64,000 bases of DNA, from the NCBI GenBank assembly GCA_964535315.1, contig CAZHTS010000004.1, positions 39,703 through 103,702 of the forward strand. The letters run 5' to 3'. The DNA is from CAZHTS01 sp964535315 (GTDB lineage Bacteria > Chloroflexota > Anaerolineae > Anaerolineales > Anaerolineaceae). A program made the position numbers and the translations under genes. The notes beneath the pieces are model-generated. The model was not told the DNA's origin. It worked only from the letters and a program-made list of their open reading frames with translations, and did not search any database. Positions 24,828 to 33,798 of the stretch are shown one piece after another. Numbering within the stretch: position 1 is the first letter of the stretch; each line of letters opens with the position of its first letter.

Positions 24828-27800
24828 ATGACGAAGAAATCCCAACTTGTATCCTCTAACTTGCCCCCTGGCGGGGAGCATGTTGAGGTGAACGCTTCCG
24901 AAGATCCATCGTCTGCGCAGGCAGTAACCGGTTCTGCCTTTCCAATTGTTGGCATTGGCGCTTCGGCCGGCGGATTGGAAGCCCTGGAGGCATTCTTTAA
25001 AAATGTGCCGCCCAACAGTGGTATGGCCTATATCGTCATCCAACATCTCGATCCAACACATACAGACATCATGGCGGAATTGCTCCAGCGTGCTACTCTC
25101 ATGCGGGTGAGCCAGATTACAGATCGTGTACGTGTTGAGCCGGGCTGCGTGTACGTGATCCCGCCTAACAAAGATTTGTCTATTTTGCACGGCGTGCTGC
25201 ATTTGTTGGCGCCGGCGGCGCCACGTGGGTTGCGTCTGCCGATCGATTATTTCTTCCGTTCTCTGGCAGACGATCAGCAGGAACGCAGCGTGGGGGTGAT
25301 TCTCTCGGGGATGGGTTCGGACGGTACGCTGGGTTTGCGCGCTATTAAGGAGAGAAATGGGGCGGTCTTTGTGCAATTGCCTGACTCGGCTAAATTTGCC
25401 GGCATGCCGCGCAGCGCCATCGACGCCGGGCTGGTGGATGTGGTTGCTCCGGTTGAAGAGCTGCCGGAAAAAATAGCCTCTTTTTTTCAGCACGCGCCTT
25501 TTCTCTCTCGCCCCGATCTCGTTTTAGGAGATGCGTCTCAGAGCTCATTGGAGAAAATACTTATTCTGTTGCGGGCCCAAACCGGACAGGATTTTTCCCT
25601 GTACAAGAAGAATACGATCTACCGGCGTATTGAGCGACGCATGAGCTTGCACCAGATTGATCGGGTCTCGTCGTACGTGCGTTTCTTGCAGGAAAATCCG
25701 CACGAGATTGAATTGCTTTTTAAGGAGTTATTGATCGGTGTAACCAGTTTTTTTCGCGATCCGCCGGCCTGGGAACAACTCAAAAACGAAGTCGTTGCCG
25801 GTTTTTTGACAGGACATTTGACTGGCGGAGGGCTGCGGGCCTGGACGCCGGGATGTTCAACCGGTGAAGAGGCTTATTCGCTGGCAATGATTTTCAAAGA
25901 AGCTATCGATCAGGTCAAGCCGGCCAGGAATGTTTCGTTGCAGATTTTTGCCACCGACCTGGATAAGGATGCCATCGAAAAAGCCCGCGTGGGTTTCTAT
26001 CCGGCCAATATTGCTGCGGATGTTTCATCGGAACGTTTGCGCCGCTTTTTTGTCCAGGAAGAGCACGGTTACCGGGTGGGGAAAGAGATTCGCGAAATGG
26101 TGGTCTTTGCTCCGCATAACCTGGTGATGGATGCGCCGTTCACCCGCCTCGATCTGCTCATTTGTCGCAATTTGTTGATCTATCTGTCCGGGGATTTGCA
26201 AAAGAAACTCCTGCCCCTTTTCCACTACAGCCTTAATCCGGGCGGTATCCTGTTTCTGGGCAGCGCCGAGACCATTGGCGGTTTTGGCGATTTGTTCGCG
26301 GCGCTGGATGGCAAGAACCGGTTGTACCGGCGATCCACTGCGATGCAGCGAACCCGGCCGGTGGATTTTCCGGCTGTGTTTCTTTCTGGCTCATCCTGGG
26401 CATCGAGCACCCCATCAGCCCAATCGAAGACGAGCCAACCCTCGCCTAACCTGCAAACGCTGGTGGAGCAACAACTTTTGCGGCGGTTTGCACCACCGGG
26501 GGTATTGGTCAACGATAAAGGCGACATTCTCTATATCAGCGGCCGGACCGGAAAGTATCTGGAACCGGCGGCCGGCAAGGCCAATCTGAATATCTTTGCG
26601 ATGGCGCGCGAGGGGTTACGTTATGAACTGAGCGGCGCTTTTCAAAAAGTGTTGAGCGAGAAAGCCGCGGTGACAGTCAAGAATGTAGTAGTTGGCACCA
26701 ACGGCGGAAGTCAGGTGGTGGATGTGACCCTACAACCGATGGCGGAGACGGGAGGATTGCAGGGTACGGTGTTGATCGTTTTTAACGAGGTGGCCGCTTC
26801 GTCGGCTGCCGGAATTTCGAGTGGGGCTCGTCGCCAGGCCACCCGACAGGATCGCACGGTGCAGATCGAGCAGGAACTCAAACGCGCTCGGGACGAATTG
26901 CAATCTGCCCGAGAGCAGATGCAAACCTCACAGGAGGAACTCATATCAGTCAATGAGGAGTTGCAATCTGCCAACGAGGAGTTGCAGAGTACTAACGAGG
27001 AATTGACGACTTCTAAGGAGGAGTTACAGTCGCTCAACGAAGAACTACAGACGGTCAATCATGAATTGCAGGCGCGGGTGGACGATCTGTCGCGAAGCAA
27101 TAACGATATGAAGAACCTGCTGAACAGTACCGACATTGCTACATTGTTTCTGGACGACAGGTTGTGCGTGCGACGCTTTACCAGCCAGGCGGCAAAGATC
27201 ATTAAACTTATCCCGGGCGACGCGGGGCGGCCGATTACAGATATTGCATCCGATTTGCTCTACCCGGATCTGGCGGAAGATGTGCAAACGGTGCTGCGCA
27301 CGCTGATTTTCAAAGAGACATCCGTTTTAACGCGGGATGGACGTTGGTTCACTGTGCGTATTATGCCTTATTGCACCCTGGAGAATCGCATCGATGGGGT
27401 GGTGATCACCTTTTTAGACGTCAGCCTGGCCAAGAAGCTAGAGTTGGTTCTACGCGAGAGTGAGAGCGAAATGAAGGCGTTGCTCAAATATATGCCCGAT
27501 GGTTTCGTCCTGTTTGAGACCGTATTTGATGCGATGGGTAATTTTTGCGACTGCCGGTTTGTTTATCTCAACGATGCCTGCGAACAAATGATGGGGATGA
27601 AGAACGACGAGACGCGGGGCAAAACGATCCGTGAGGTTTGGCCCAAAGTTGAGTCGCGATGGCTCAAAATCTTCGAGCAAGTGGCCACGAATGGGGTTGC
27701 GACCAGTTTTCAAATGGATCTCCCACATATTGGAAATCGCTATCGCTGCAACGTATACCGCCCAGGCGAAAGTCAAGATCGCTTTTGCCTGATTTGCGAA

Positions 27801-27833
27801 GATATCGATGCAAGTGGTTTGGGCGGAGGTTAG
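24828..27833 (+). CDS. CheB-CheR fusion with coiled coil and PAS domains
   Basis: A 1001-residue protein. Residues about 35-225 form a CheB methylesterase (GIGASAGG with the Ser, HLDPTH with the His, LSGMGSDGT with the Asp). Next come CheR N- and C-terminal domains (YRRIERRM, FRDPPAWEQL, WTPGCSTGEEAYSLAM for SAM binding, FATDLDKDA, DLLICRNLLIYL). A strongly periodic Glu-Glu-Leu coiled coil (around 690-770) and two PAS-like domains follow. No receiver, kinase or chemoreceptor is present here, so it probably senses a signal and modifies an unlinked target. Start 24828 follows GGAGAACGAGG. A diguanylate cyclase follows after 21 bases. Confidence 0.92.
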   Translation: MTKKSQLVSSNLPPGGEHVEVNASEDPSSAQAVTGSAFPIVGIGASAGGLEALEAFFKNVPPNSGMAYIVIQHLDPTHTDIMAELLQRATLMRVSQITDRVRVEPGCVYVIPPNKDLSILHGVLHLLAPAAPRGLRLPIDYFFRSLADDQQERSVGVILSGMGSDGTLGLRAIKERNGAVFVQLPDSAKFAGMPRSAIDAGLVDVVAPVEELPEKIASFFQHAPFLSRPDLVLGDASQSSLEKILILLRAQTGQDFSLYKKNTIYRRIERRMSLHQIDRVSSYVRFLQENPHEIELLFKELLIGVTSFFRDPPAWEQLKNEVVAGFLTGHLTGGGLRAWTPGCSTGEEAYSLAMIFKEAIDQVKPARNVSLQIFATDLDKDAIEKARVGFYPANIAADVSSERLRRFFVQEEHGYRVGKEIREMVVFAPHNLVMDAPFTRLDLLICRNLLIYLSGDLQKKLLPLFHYSLNPGGILFLGSAETIGGFGDLFAALDGKNRLYRRSTAMQRTRPVDFPAVFLSGSSWASSTPSAQSKTSQPSPNLQTLVEQQLLRRFAPPGVLVNDKGDILYISGRTGKYLEPAAGKANLNIFAMAREGLRYELSGAFQKVLSEKAAVTVKNVVVGTNGGSQVVDVTLQPMAETGGLQGTVLIVFNEVAASSAAGISSGARRQATRQDRTVQIEQELKRARDELQSAREQMQTSQEELISVNEELQSANEELQSTNEELTTSKEELQSLNEELQTVNHELQARVDDLSRSNNDMKNLLNSTDIATLFLDDRLCVRRFTSQAAKIIKLIPGDAGRPITDIASDLLYPDLAEDVQTVLRTLIFKETSVLTRDGRWFTVRIMPYCTLENRIDGVVITFLDVSLAKKLELVLRESESEMKALLKYMPDGFVLFETVFDAMGNFCDCRFVYLNDACEQMMGMKNDETRGKTIREVWPKVESRWLKIFEQVATNGVATSFQMDLPHIGNRYRCNVYRPGESQDRFCLICEDIDASGLGGG

Positions 27834-27854
27834 TTTTTCGGAAGGAGTATAGCG

Positions 27855-28895
27855 ATGAAAAAAAAGCCACCTTCCATCGCACCTGGCTCTAACCTGCACC
27901 GCCAGGCCGAAGCTCGTTACGGTCAAAGACACGAGCAGGGGAGCATTCCTCAAACGACAGCAGATATTCTCCGGTTGGTGCATGAATTACAAGTGCACCA
28001 GATCGAACTGGAAATCCAAAACGAAGAGTTACAACGATCCCGGGCAGAGATCGAGGCTGGATTGAAACGCTACACCGAATTGTATGACTTTGCCCCGGTG
28101 GGTTACGTTACGTTGAGTGCGGATGGAACGATCTATCAGGCTAATCTGTATTTGGCGCGTTTACTGCGGATGGAACGCGATCTTCTGATGGGGGTGCGTT
28201 TTGGGCTGTTTGTCCAGGAAGATGACCGGGTCGTTTTCAATGCTTTTCTCGAGAGTGTGTTCGGTAGCAAGACGAGGGAGACGTGCGAATTGGCGCTACA
28301 AAAAGGGGGATATGAACCCCCGACCTGGGTTTATCTTGAAGCTATCGCCACCGAAGACAGGCAAGAATGCCGCACCGCGGTTCTGGATGTTACTGCCCGT
28401 AAGCTGGCGGAAATCAAGCTGCAATATGTAAGCATGCACGATGCATTAACCGGGCTGTATAATCGCGCCTATTTCATTGAGGCGATGAGGCAGCTTGAAG
28501 GGGGGCGCCATTTTCCGGTCAGCATTCTGATGGCGGATGTGGATCATCTGAAGTTAACCAACGATCATTTTGGACACGCGGCCGGGGATGGGCTGCTGAT
28601 CCGCACCGCTCAGGTATTGTTGGCTGCTTTCCGCGCGGAGGATATTGTGGCGCGCATCGGTGGGGATGAATTTGCGGTGCTCTTACCAGAAACCGATGCG
28701 GCTACAACCGGCTTGATCTTGAAGCGTTTCAGCCATATCTTACTGGAGCACAACAGCGCTCACCCCGACCTGCCTTTGCAGCTTACACTGGGACAGTTTA
28801 CCGCCGAGAGCAGTACCTCTTTACACGAAACTCTCAAAGAAGCCGACGCCAATATGTATCGCAAGAAAAGAGAGCGAGCCTCAAGCCGTGGTTAG
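27855..28895 (+). CDS. PAS-GGDEF diguanylate cyclase
   Basis: A 346-residue protein. A short coiled N-terminus (LQVHQIELEIQNEELQRSRA) leads to a PAS domain (LYDFAPVGYVTLSADGTIYQ) and a GGDEF domain with DALTGLYNRAYF, the metal-binding DVDHLK and a full GGDEF catalytic motif. RxxD (RAED) precedes GGDEF by five residues, matching an inhibitory c-di-GMP site, so product feedback is expected. It makes cyclic di-GMP from two GTP in the cytoplasm. It lies 21 bases after the CheB-CheR-PAS gene with GGAAGGAG upstream, and the pair is probably one operon linking PAS sensing to c-di-GMP. Confidence 0.93.
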   Translation: MKKKPPSIAPGSNLHRQAEARYGQRHEQGSIPQTTADILRLVHELQVHQIELEIQNEELQRSRAEIEAGLKRYTELYDFAPVGYVTLSADGTIYQANLYLARLLRMERDLLMGVRFGLFVQEDDRVVFNAFLESVFGSKTRETCELALQKGGYEPPTWVYLEAIATEDRQECRTAVLDVTARKLAEIKLQYVSMHDALTGLYNRAYFIEAMRQLEGGRHFPVSILMADVDHLKLTNDHFGHAAGDGLLIRTAQVLLAAFRAEDIVARIGGDEFAVLLPETDAATTGLILKRFSHILLEHNSAHPDLPLQLTLGQFTAESSTSLHETLKEADANMYRKKRERASSRG

Positions 28896-28987
28896 GTGAA
28901 TACCGGCTATCTATCACCGGCGAGGGGTGCAAACGGCCAGCAGGCCGGTTCCCTGATTTTTGAGGCCAGCCCTTGCGCGAGTGCTGA

Positions 28988-28993
28988 TATACT
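28988..28993 (+). promoter_or_regulatory. -10 element giving a leaderless arfB message
   Basis: TATACT ends six bases before the ATG at 29000, so transcription would start at or within a base or two of the start codon. No Shine-Dalgarno is present between them. No -35 is clear. Confidence 0.5.
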
Positions 28994-28999
28994 TAAACC

Positions 29000-29428
29000 A
29001 TGATCGAAATCAGCACTGCAATCCACATTGATGAGAGCGAACTCCAATTTGACTTTATCCGCTCGTCGGGGCCGGGCGGACAGAATGTCAACAAGGTGGC
29101 GACGGCGGTGCAGCTGCGTTTTGACGTGCGCAATTCGCCGGCGCTGCCCGAAGACGTGAAGGAACGTTTGTTACGGCTGGCGGGAAGCCGGGCGACGGAG
29201 GAGGGCGTTTTGATTCTATTCGCCCGGCAGTATCGCACGCAGGAGCAAAACCGGTTCGATGCCACGCAGCGTCTGATTGCCTTGCTGCGCCAGGCGCTGG
29301 AACGGCCCAAGATGCGCCGGGCGACGCGCCCGACGGTCACGGCGCGGGCGGCGCGGCTGGCTTCGAAGCGCCAGCACGGGGCGTTGAAGCGCACCCGCCG
29401 TTATCATCCGGATGATTGGGAAGATTGA
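29000..29428 (+). CDS. arfB: Alternative ribosome-rescue factor / peptidyl-tRNA hydrolase ArfB
   Basis: A 142-residue release-factor-like protein. The hydrolytic GGQ motif sits in FIRSSGPGGQNVNKVATAVQ (GGQ at residues 26-28), followed by the class I release factor-like core and a long basic C-terminal tail (RAARLASKRQHGALKRTRR) that enters the empty mRNA channel of stalled ribosomes. The length and layout match ArfB/YaeJ and not full release factors. It acts on stalled 70S ribosomes. It lies 10 bases upstream of the MoxR gene and heads that run of genes, though the functional link is unclear. Confidence 0.93.
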   Translation: MIEISTAIHIDESELQFDFIRSSGPGGQNVNKVATAVQLRFDVRNSPALPEDVKERLLRLAGSRATEEGVLILFARQYRTQEQNRFDATQRLIALLRQALERPKMRRATRPTVTARAARLASKRQHGALKRTRRYHPDDWED

Positions 29429-29438
29429 GAGAGGGTGT

Positions 29439-31034
29439 ATGTCTGCCGATTTGCGATCCTTTCAACACGTGCCCGAGGCGCCGACCAACCCACAGCAGCC
29501 ACGCTCCAGGCCGGCCGAGTTTGACGTCGCCAGCCTGTACAGCGGGCCGGTGAGTGCGGCGGCGCCAGAGTCTGCTGGGGCGACGCCGCTGGACGAGAAG
29601 CTGCGCCAGGCGTATTTCTGGGTCGTCAATCACGCCATCATCAGCCCACATTACGACATCGAGTACAGCGACAGGCCGCCGGCCAGCTTTACCTTTGGCG
29701 ACAGTAAGGCGACGGTGCGGCTGCCCAGCGCGCAGAGTTATTCCAGTTTCGTGCTGCTGCCGTTGCTCAACTTTGCCGTGCGGCGGCGCTGTTTGCTGGT
29801 GGGCGGGCCGGGGCGCGGTAAGACGTCCAGCGCCATTCTGATGAGCGTGTTGGCCGGCTATTCGATCCAGGAGGTGCGGCGGGCGATGCAACACGGCCAG
29901 CCGCAGATGACCATTTCGGATTTATTGGGCAACCCGCTGCCCTCCGACCTGGTGGCGGCGCGGCGCATGGACGATATTCGCATTGCCTGGCGCAAGTGGC
30001 TGGGAATGCGGGTCAAGATCATCGATGAATACAACCGCATCCCAACGCGCACACAGTCGGCGCTGCTGACGGTGATGGCGGATAATTACGCCGAGATTCT
30101 GGATCAAATTTACGAGTGCCCGGAAGCGGCCTGGTATCTGACCGCCAACGACGATGCGGGCGGCGGGACGTATCAGGTGATCGAGGCGCTGCGCGACCGC
30201 ATCGATATTGTGGTCAAGGCGCTGGCGTTCAACACGCGCTTTCTGGGCGATCTGTTAGAGCGGATCGAGACGGGGGTGCGCCCGGAGGAGGTAGTGCCGC
30301 CGCAGATCATTTTCGGCGAGGCCGAGATCGACCGGATGAACGGCGAAATTCTGGCGGTGGAGCTTCCGCTCGAGGTGCGGCGGCGGTTGGAATTTTTTGC
30401 CAGCCAGTTCGAGTTTTGCGAGCTGGCGGCCGACCAGCTGGAGTATCGCACCAAGGATACGGTCAAGCTGGCCAGCGGCGACTTAACCCGCGTGCTGGCG
30501 CAGGAGACGGGCAAGGACCGGCTCAAAGATCTGGGCAACCAGACGATGAATGGGCTGTCGGTACGGGCGTTGATGACGGTGATGCTGTTCGCCAAGGCGC
30601 TGGCCTATTTCCGCGGCGGCCGGGTGGTGGAGATGGAAGACCTGCGCCAGATTCTGCCCTTTGTGCTGCACGACAAATTGACGCCTAACCCGGATTCGCC
30701 GTTCTTCGAGGCGCCGGGCAACGGGGTGTATCGCAACGATCGGGTGGGCTGGATCCGTAAGCTGTTCGACCTGGCCTGCCTGGAGTACGACCGGCTGGAT
30801 CTGGATCGCAATGATCCGCTGGTGGCGCTGGAGGAGGAGTTTCGCCGCGGCCTGGAAGGGTTGGCGGCGGCGGAGGTGCGCAGCCGGCTGGTAAAGATTG
30901 AGCGGCTGCTGGCGGAATGGAGCAAGGCGGGCAAGTTATACGGCAATCTGTTCGATGACATTCTCAAGATCAAGTACCTGCACCAGCGCTACACCAATTA
31001 TCTGCACTGGTTGGAGACGTGCGAACAGGGGTGA
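29439..31034 (+). CDS. MoxR-type AAA+ ATPase
   Basis: A 531-residue AAA+ ATPase. After about 85 poorly conserved residues the module shows Walker A GGPGRGKTS (122-130), Walker B IIDEYNRIPTRTQSALL typical of MoxR proteins, and sensor 1 YLTANDDAGGGTYQ followed by EALRDRIDIVVKA with the arginine finger region. A long helical C-terminal part follows (about residues 330-531). MoxR proteins work with VWA-domain partners as remodelling chaperones, often for metal or cofactor insertion; such a partner lies two genes downstream. GAGAGAGG precedes the start. The frame could begin at 29412, but it has no site there. Confidence 0.9.
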   Translation: MSADLRSFQHVPEAPTNPQQPRSRPAEFDVASLYSGPVSAAAPESAGATPLDEKLRQAYFWVVNHAIISPHYDIEYSDRPPASFTFGDSKATVRLPSAQSYSSFVLLPLLNFAVRRRCLLVGGPGRGKTSSAILMSVLAGYSIQEVRRAMQHGQPQMTISDLLGNPLPSDLVAARRMDDIRIAWRKWLGMRVKIIDEYNRIPTRTQSALLTVMADNYAEILDQIYECPEAAWYLTANDDAGGGTYQVIEALRDRIDIVVKALAFNTRFLGDLLERIETGVRPEEVVPPQIIFGEAEIDRMNGEILAVELPLEVRRRLEFFASQFEFCELAADQLEYRTKDTVKLASGDLTRVLAQETGKDRLKDLGNQTMNGLSVRALMTVMLFAKALAYFRGGRVVEMEDLRQILPFVLHDKLTPNPDSPFFEAPGNGVYRNDRVGWIRKLFDLACLEYDRLDLDRNDPLVALEEEFRRGLEGLAAAEVRSRLVKIERLLAEWSKAGKLYGNLFDDILKIKYLHQRYTNYLHWLETCEQG

Positions 31035-31040
31035 GCTGGG

Positions 31041-32051
31041 ATGGACGACAGATTGGCGCACATTCTGGCCGAGGGGCGAGGACGATACAACTATCAGTTC
31101 CTTGAGGCGCGTCAGCGCTGGCCGGAACTGCGTGCGGATGAATTCCAACTGTTGTTGGAGCAGGCGGTGCTGCCGGTGGTACAACGGGCCGCAGACTGTG
31201 CACCGCAGCGGGCCGGGGCGGTGTTGGATGTATTGTATGACCTGGCGTTGGAATTGTTGGGGCGGCGGTTATTGGGGCCACAGGCGCGACTGAGGGCGAT
31301 TGCCGTCGGTTGGGAGCAACTGTTACCGCGGGTGGTGCACCTGCTGGTGCAGGCGCCTCGCCTGGTGGCGGGGGCCTTGAGCAACGCCTTGTTCAACCTG
31401 GAACGTACGCCGGGGGCGCGCCCGGCGGAATGGGCGGCGATTATGGGGCGGGCGGCGGAGCAGTGTGAGGAGGTGTCCACCTGGCTGCTGGCCGGTCAGG
31501 CGGCGGCCTGGCGAGCGGGGATGGCGCATTACCGTCAGGGGGCGCTGGCATTGTGTGGACGGCTGCCGGAGCCGGTGGCGCGGGATGTTCTTGACCTGCC
31601 AGCGCGGGTGAGGGTGGATGAAGCGGTGATGCGCTGGCGGACAGACCCGTGGTGGTCGCCGCAGGCAACGAACGGTGACCGCCGCCTGGCGGTGGTCGCG
31701 CAACTGGGAGCGTTTCGCGGTTTTGGCGGGCCGTTTTTGAACCCGCCGCGGGTGCAGTGGAACGGGGGCGGTTTTGTGGTGCAAGATTCACAGGCGACCT
31801 GGACGTTGCACGCCGACCGGTTCGGGGCGGTGCTGCTGCGGGCGATACGACCGGTGGAACTGCTGCCGGCGGCGCAGGGTACGCCGTTTGCCCTGCTGCA
31901 TAATGGGGTCGTTTCGTTTCAGGGCCGGCGGCAAACTTTTTCGGAGTTAAGATCTGCCAACAGTTGGGCGGCGAATAGCACCACGCTGGTAGCGACCAGC
32001 CCGCTCTCGCACCGGGTGGTGGTGCTGGCCTGGATAGGGGGCGGAGAATGA
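31041..32051 (+). CDS. Unknown protein of the MoxR-VWA cluster
   Basis: A 336-residue protein, family not recognised. The first about 175 residues look all-helical (RYNYQFLEARQRWPELRADE, VLDVLYDLALELLGRRLLGP). The rest appears beta-rich (FGGPFLNPPRVQWNGGGFVV, TWTLHADRFGAVLLRAIRPV). There is no signal peptide or membrane helix. It starts 6 bases after the MoxR stop and overlaps the next ATG by four bases (ATGA), so the three are translationally coupled, which is strong evidence for a shared complex. It may be the adaptor or substrate-recognition component. Confidence 0.75.
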   Translation: MDDRLAHILAEGRGRYNYQFLEARQRWPELRADEFQLLLEQAVLPVVQRAADCAPQRAGAVLDVLYDLALELLGRRLLGPQARLRAIAVGWEQLLPRVVHLLVQAPRLVAGALSNALFNLERTPGARPAEWAAIMGRAAEQCEEVSTWLLAGQAAAWRAGMAHYRQGALALCGRLPEPVARDVLDLPARVRVDEAVMRWRTDPWWSPQATNGDRRLAVVAQLGAFRGFGGPFLNPPRVQWNGGGFVVQDSQATWTLHADRFGAVLLRAIRPVELLPAAQGTPFALLHNGVVSFQGRRQTFSELRSANSWAANSTTLVATSPLSHRVVVLAWIGGGE

Positions 32052-33796
32052 TCGCCGCGACGATGGAGGGTTTACGCCAGCGCTGGTTGCAGTCCTGGCC
32101 GCAGGCGCTGGCGGTATGGAGCCGTTTTACCCGGCTGAGCGAGCCGCGCTGGTGCCTGGATAAGGATGCGGTGGACGCCGAGGGGATGAGCGGCAATTTT
32201 GCCATGATCCGGCTGGCGGATCAGGCAGTGGTAATCAATTTGTTGCAGGCGCAGGCGAGCCACGTTGAGGATTTTGCGCTGGAGATCCTGGCGCATGAGA
32301 TTGGGCATCACGTGTACTGCCCGGCGGACCTGGGCGAGCATGCCCGCATGCTGGCGCGCATGCGCTGGGCGCTGCCGGGCCAGGAGACGATGGCGCCGTT
32401 TGTCGGCAATCTGTACACCGATTTACTGGTGAATGACCGCCTGTATCGTGGGGCAGGTCTGCGTATCGCGGATGTGTACCGGACGTTGGGCGGCGAGTCG
32501 CGAAACCCGTTGTGGATGTTATACATGCGCATCTACGAGATTTTGTGGAGTCTGCCGGGTGGAACTCTGGTGAGGGGTAAGGTGAGCGAGACGATGGAAG
32601 GCGATGCCTATTTGGGCTCGCGTTTGGTGCGAACCTACGGGCGCCAGTGGTTGGACGGTAGTGGACGTTTTGCAGCGTTGTGTTTGCCATACCTCGAAGA
32701 GGCGGTGTATACGATTATTCTGTACGGCGCCTGGACGGACATGAAACGAGCCGGTGAGGGCGGCGAGGTGCCGGCGGGTCTGACGTCTATCGAGGCGGAC
32801 GAACGCGAGGGGGCGCTTCATCCGGCGCTGGATGCAGAACTTTCGGGGTTGAAGCCGAAGGAGCAGGAGGTAAAACACCCGCCGCAGACGGTGGACAGCA
32901 ATCGCCATGCCACGGGGCAGGCGCGCGATCCGTTTGTATTTGGTGAAATCCTGCGCAGCATGGGCATGAAACTGGATAATCACGAGGTCACGGTACGCTA
33001 TTATCGCGAACTGGCGCTGCCGTATCTGGTACGTTTTCCCAGCCGGCGAATGCCACAGGTGCGGGAGCCGCTGCCCGAGGGGTTGGAGCCGTGGGATATC
33101 GGCGCGGCGTTGGATGAGGTCGACTGGTTGCAGAGTGTGTTGACCAGCCCGCACATTATCCCCGGGGTGACCACCGTGCAGCGTTCGTGGGGGGCGATAG
33201 AAGGGGCAGAGCCCGAGCGGCGGCCGCTGGATCTGGATTTGTATGTAGACTGTTCGGGGTCAATGCCCAACCCGCAAATGCAGCTTTCTTATCCGGCGCT
33301 GGCAGGGGCGATTCTGTCCCTGTCGGCGCTGCGGGCCGGGGCTTCGGTTCAGGCGACGTTGTGGAGCGGGGCGCGCCAGTTTGAGACGACCGGCGACTTT
33401 ATTCGCGACGAGCGACAGATTTTACGAGTATTGACAGGATACCTGGGCGGCGGCACGACTTTCCCGATCCACATTTTACGCGACACGTATCTGAACGGCA
33501 GGCGTCGCCAGCGTCCCACGCATATCCTGGTTTTATCGGATGAGGGGGTGACGTCGATGTATGATGTGGACGAACGCCAGAACAACGGGGCGGCGATTTC
33601 GGCCCAGGCGCTGGCGGCAGCCGGGGGTGGGGGAACGTTGGTGTTGAACCTGTACGCCGGCTGGCAGCGATACTATCCGGTGTTGACGCAGATGGAAACG
33701 GATGGCTGGCAGATTTATCACGTGGACAGTCTGAATGGGTTGGTGGATTTTGCCCGTCAGTTCAGCGCGCGCGCCTACGGCGGGAAGGAGTGGTGA
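32048..33796 (+). CDS. HEIGH putative metallopeptidase fused to VWA domain
   Basis: A 582-residue two-domain protein. The N-terminal half carries EILAHEIGHHVYCP with a zincin HExxH at 83-87, and a possible further ligand in DLGEHAR. The C-terminal third is a VWA domain with an intact MIDAS start DCSGS (401-405) and ILVLSDEGV near the end. The arrangement recalls the DUF2201-type putative metallopeptidase/VWA-like pairing often found beside MoxR genes. Whether the zinc site cleaves peptides is unknown. Its ATG overlaps the previous stop (ATGA) and the next gene begins 2 bases later. No signal peptide; probably cytoplasmic. Confidence 0.85.
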   Translation: MIAATMEGLRQRWLQSWPQALAVWSRFTRLSEPRWCLDKDAVDAEGMSGNFAMIRLADQAVVINLLQAQASHVEDFALEILAHEIGHHVYCPADLGEHARMLARMRWALPGQETMAPFVGNLYTDLLVNDRLYRGAGLRIADVYRTLGGESRNPLWMLYMRIYEILWSLPGGTLVRGKVSETMEGDAYLGSRLVRTYGRQWLDGSGRFAALCLPYLEEAVYTIILYGAWTDMKRAGEGGEVPAGLTSIEADEREGALHPALDAELSGLKPKEQEVKHPPQTVDSNRHATGQARDPFVFGEILRSMGMKLDNHEVTVRYYRELALPYLVRFPSRRMPQVREPLPEGLEPWDIGAALDEVDWLQSVLTSPHIIPGVTTVQRSWGAIEGAEPERRPLDLDLYVDCSGSMPNPQMQLSYPALAGAILSLSALRAGASVQATLWSGARQFETTGDFIRDERQILRVLTGYLGGGTTFPIHILRDTYLNGRRRQRPTHILVLSDEGVTSMYDVDERQNNGAAISAQALAAAGGGGTLVLNLYAGWQRYYPVLTQMETDGWQIYHVDSLNGLVDFARQFSARAYGGKEW

Positions 33797-33798
33797 GC

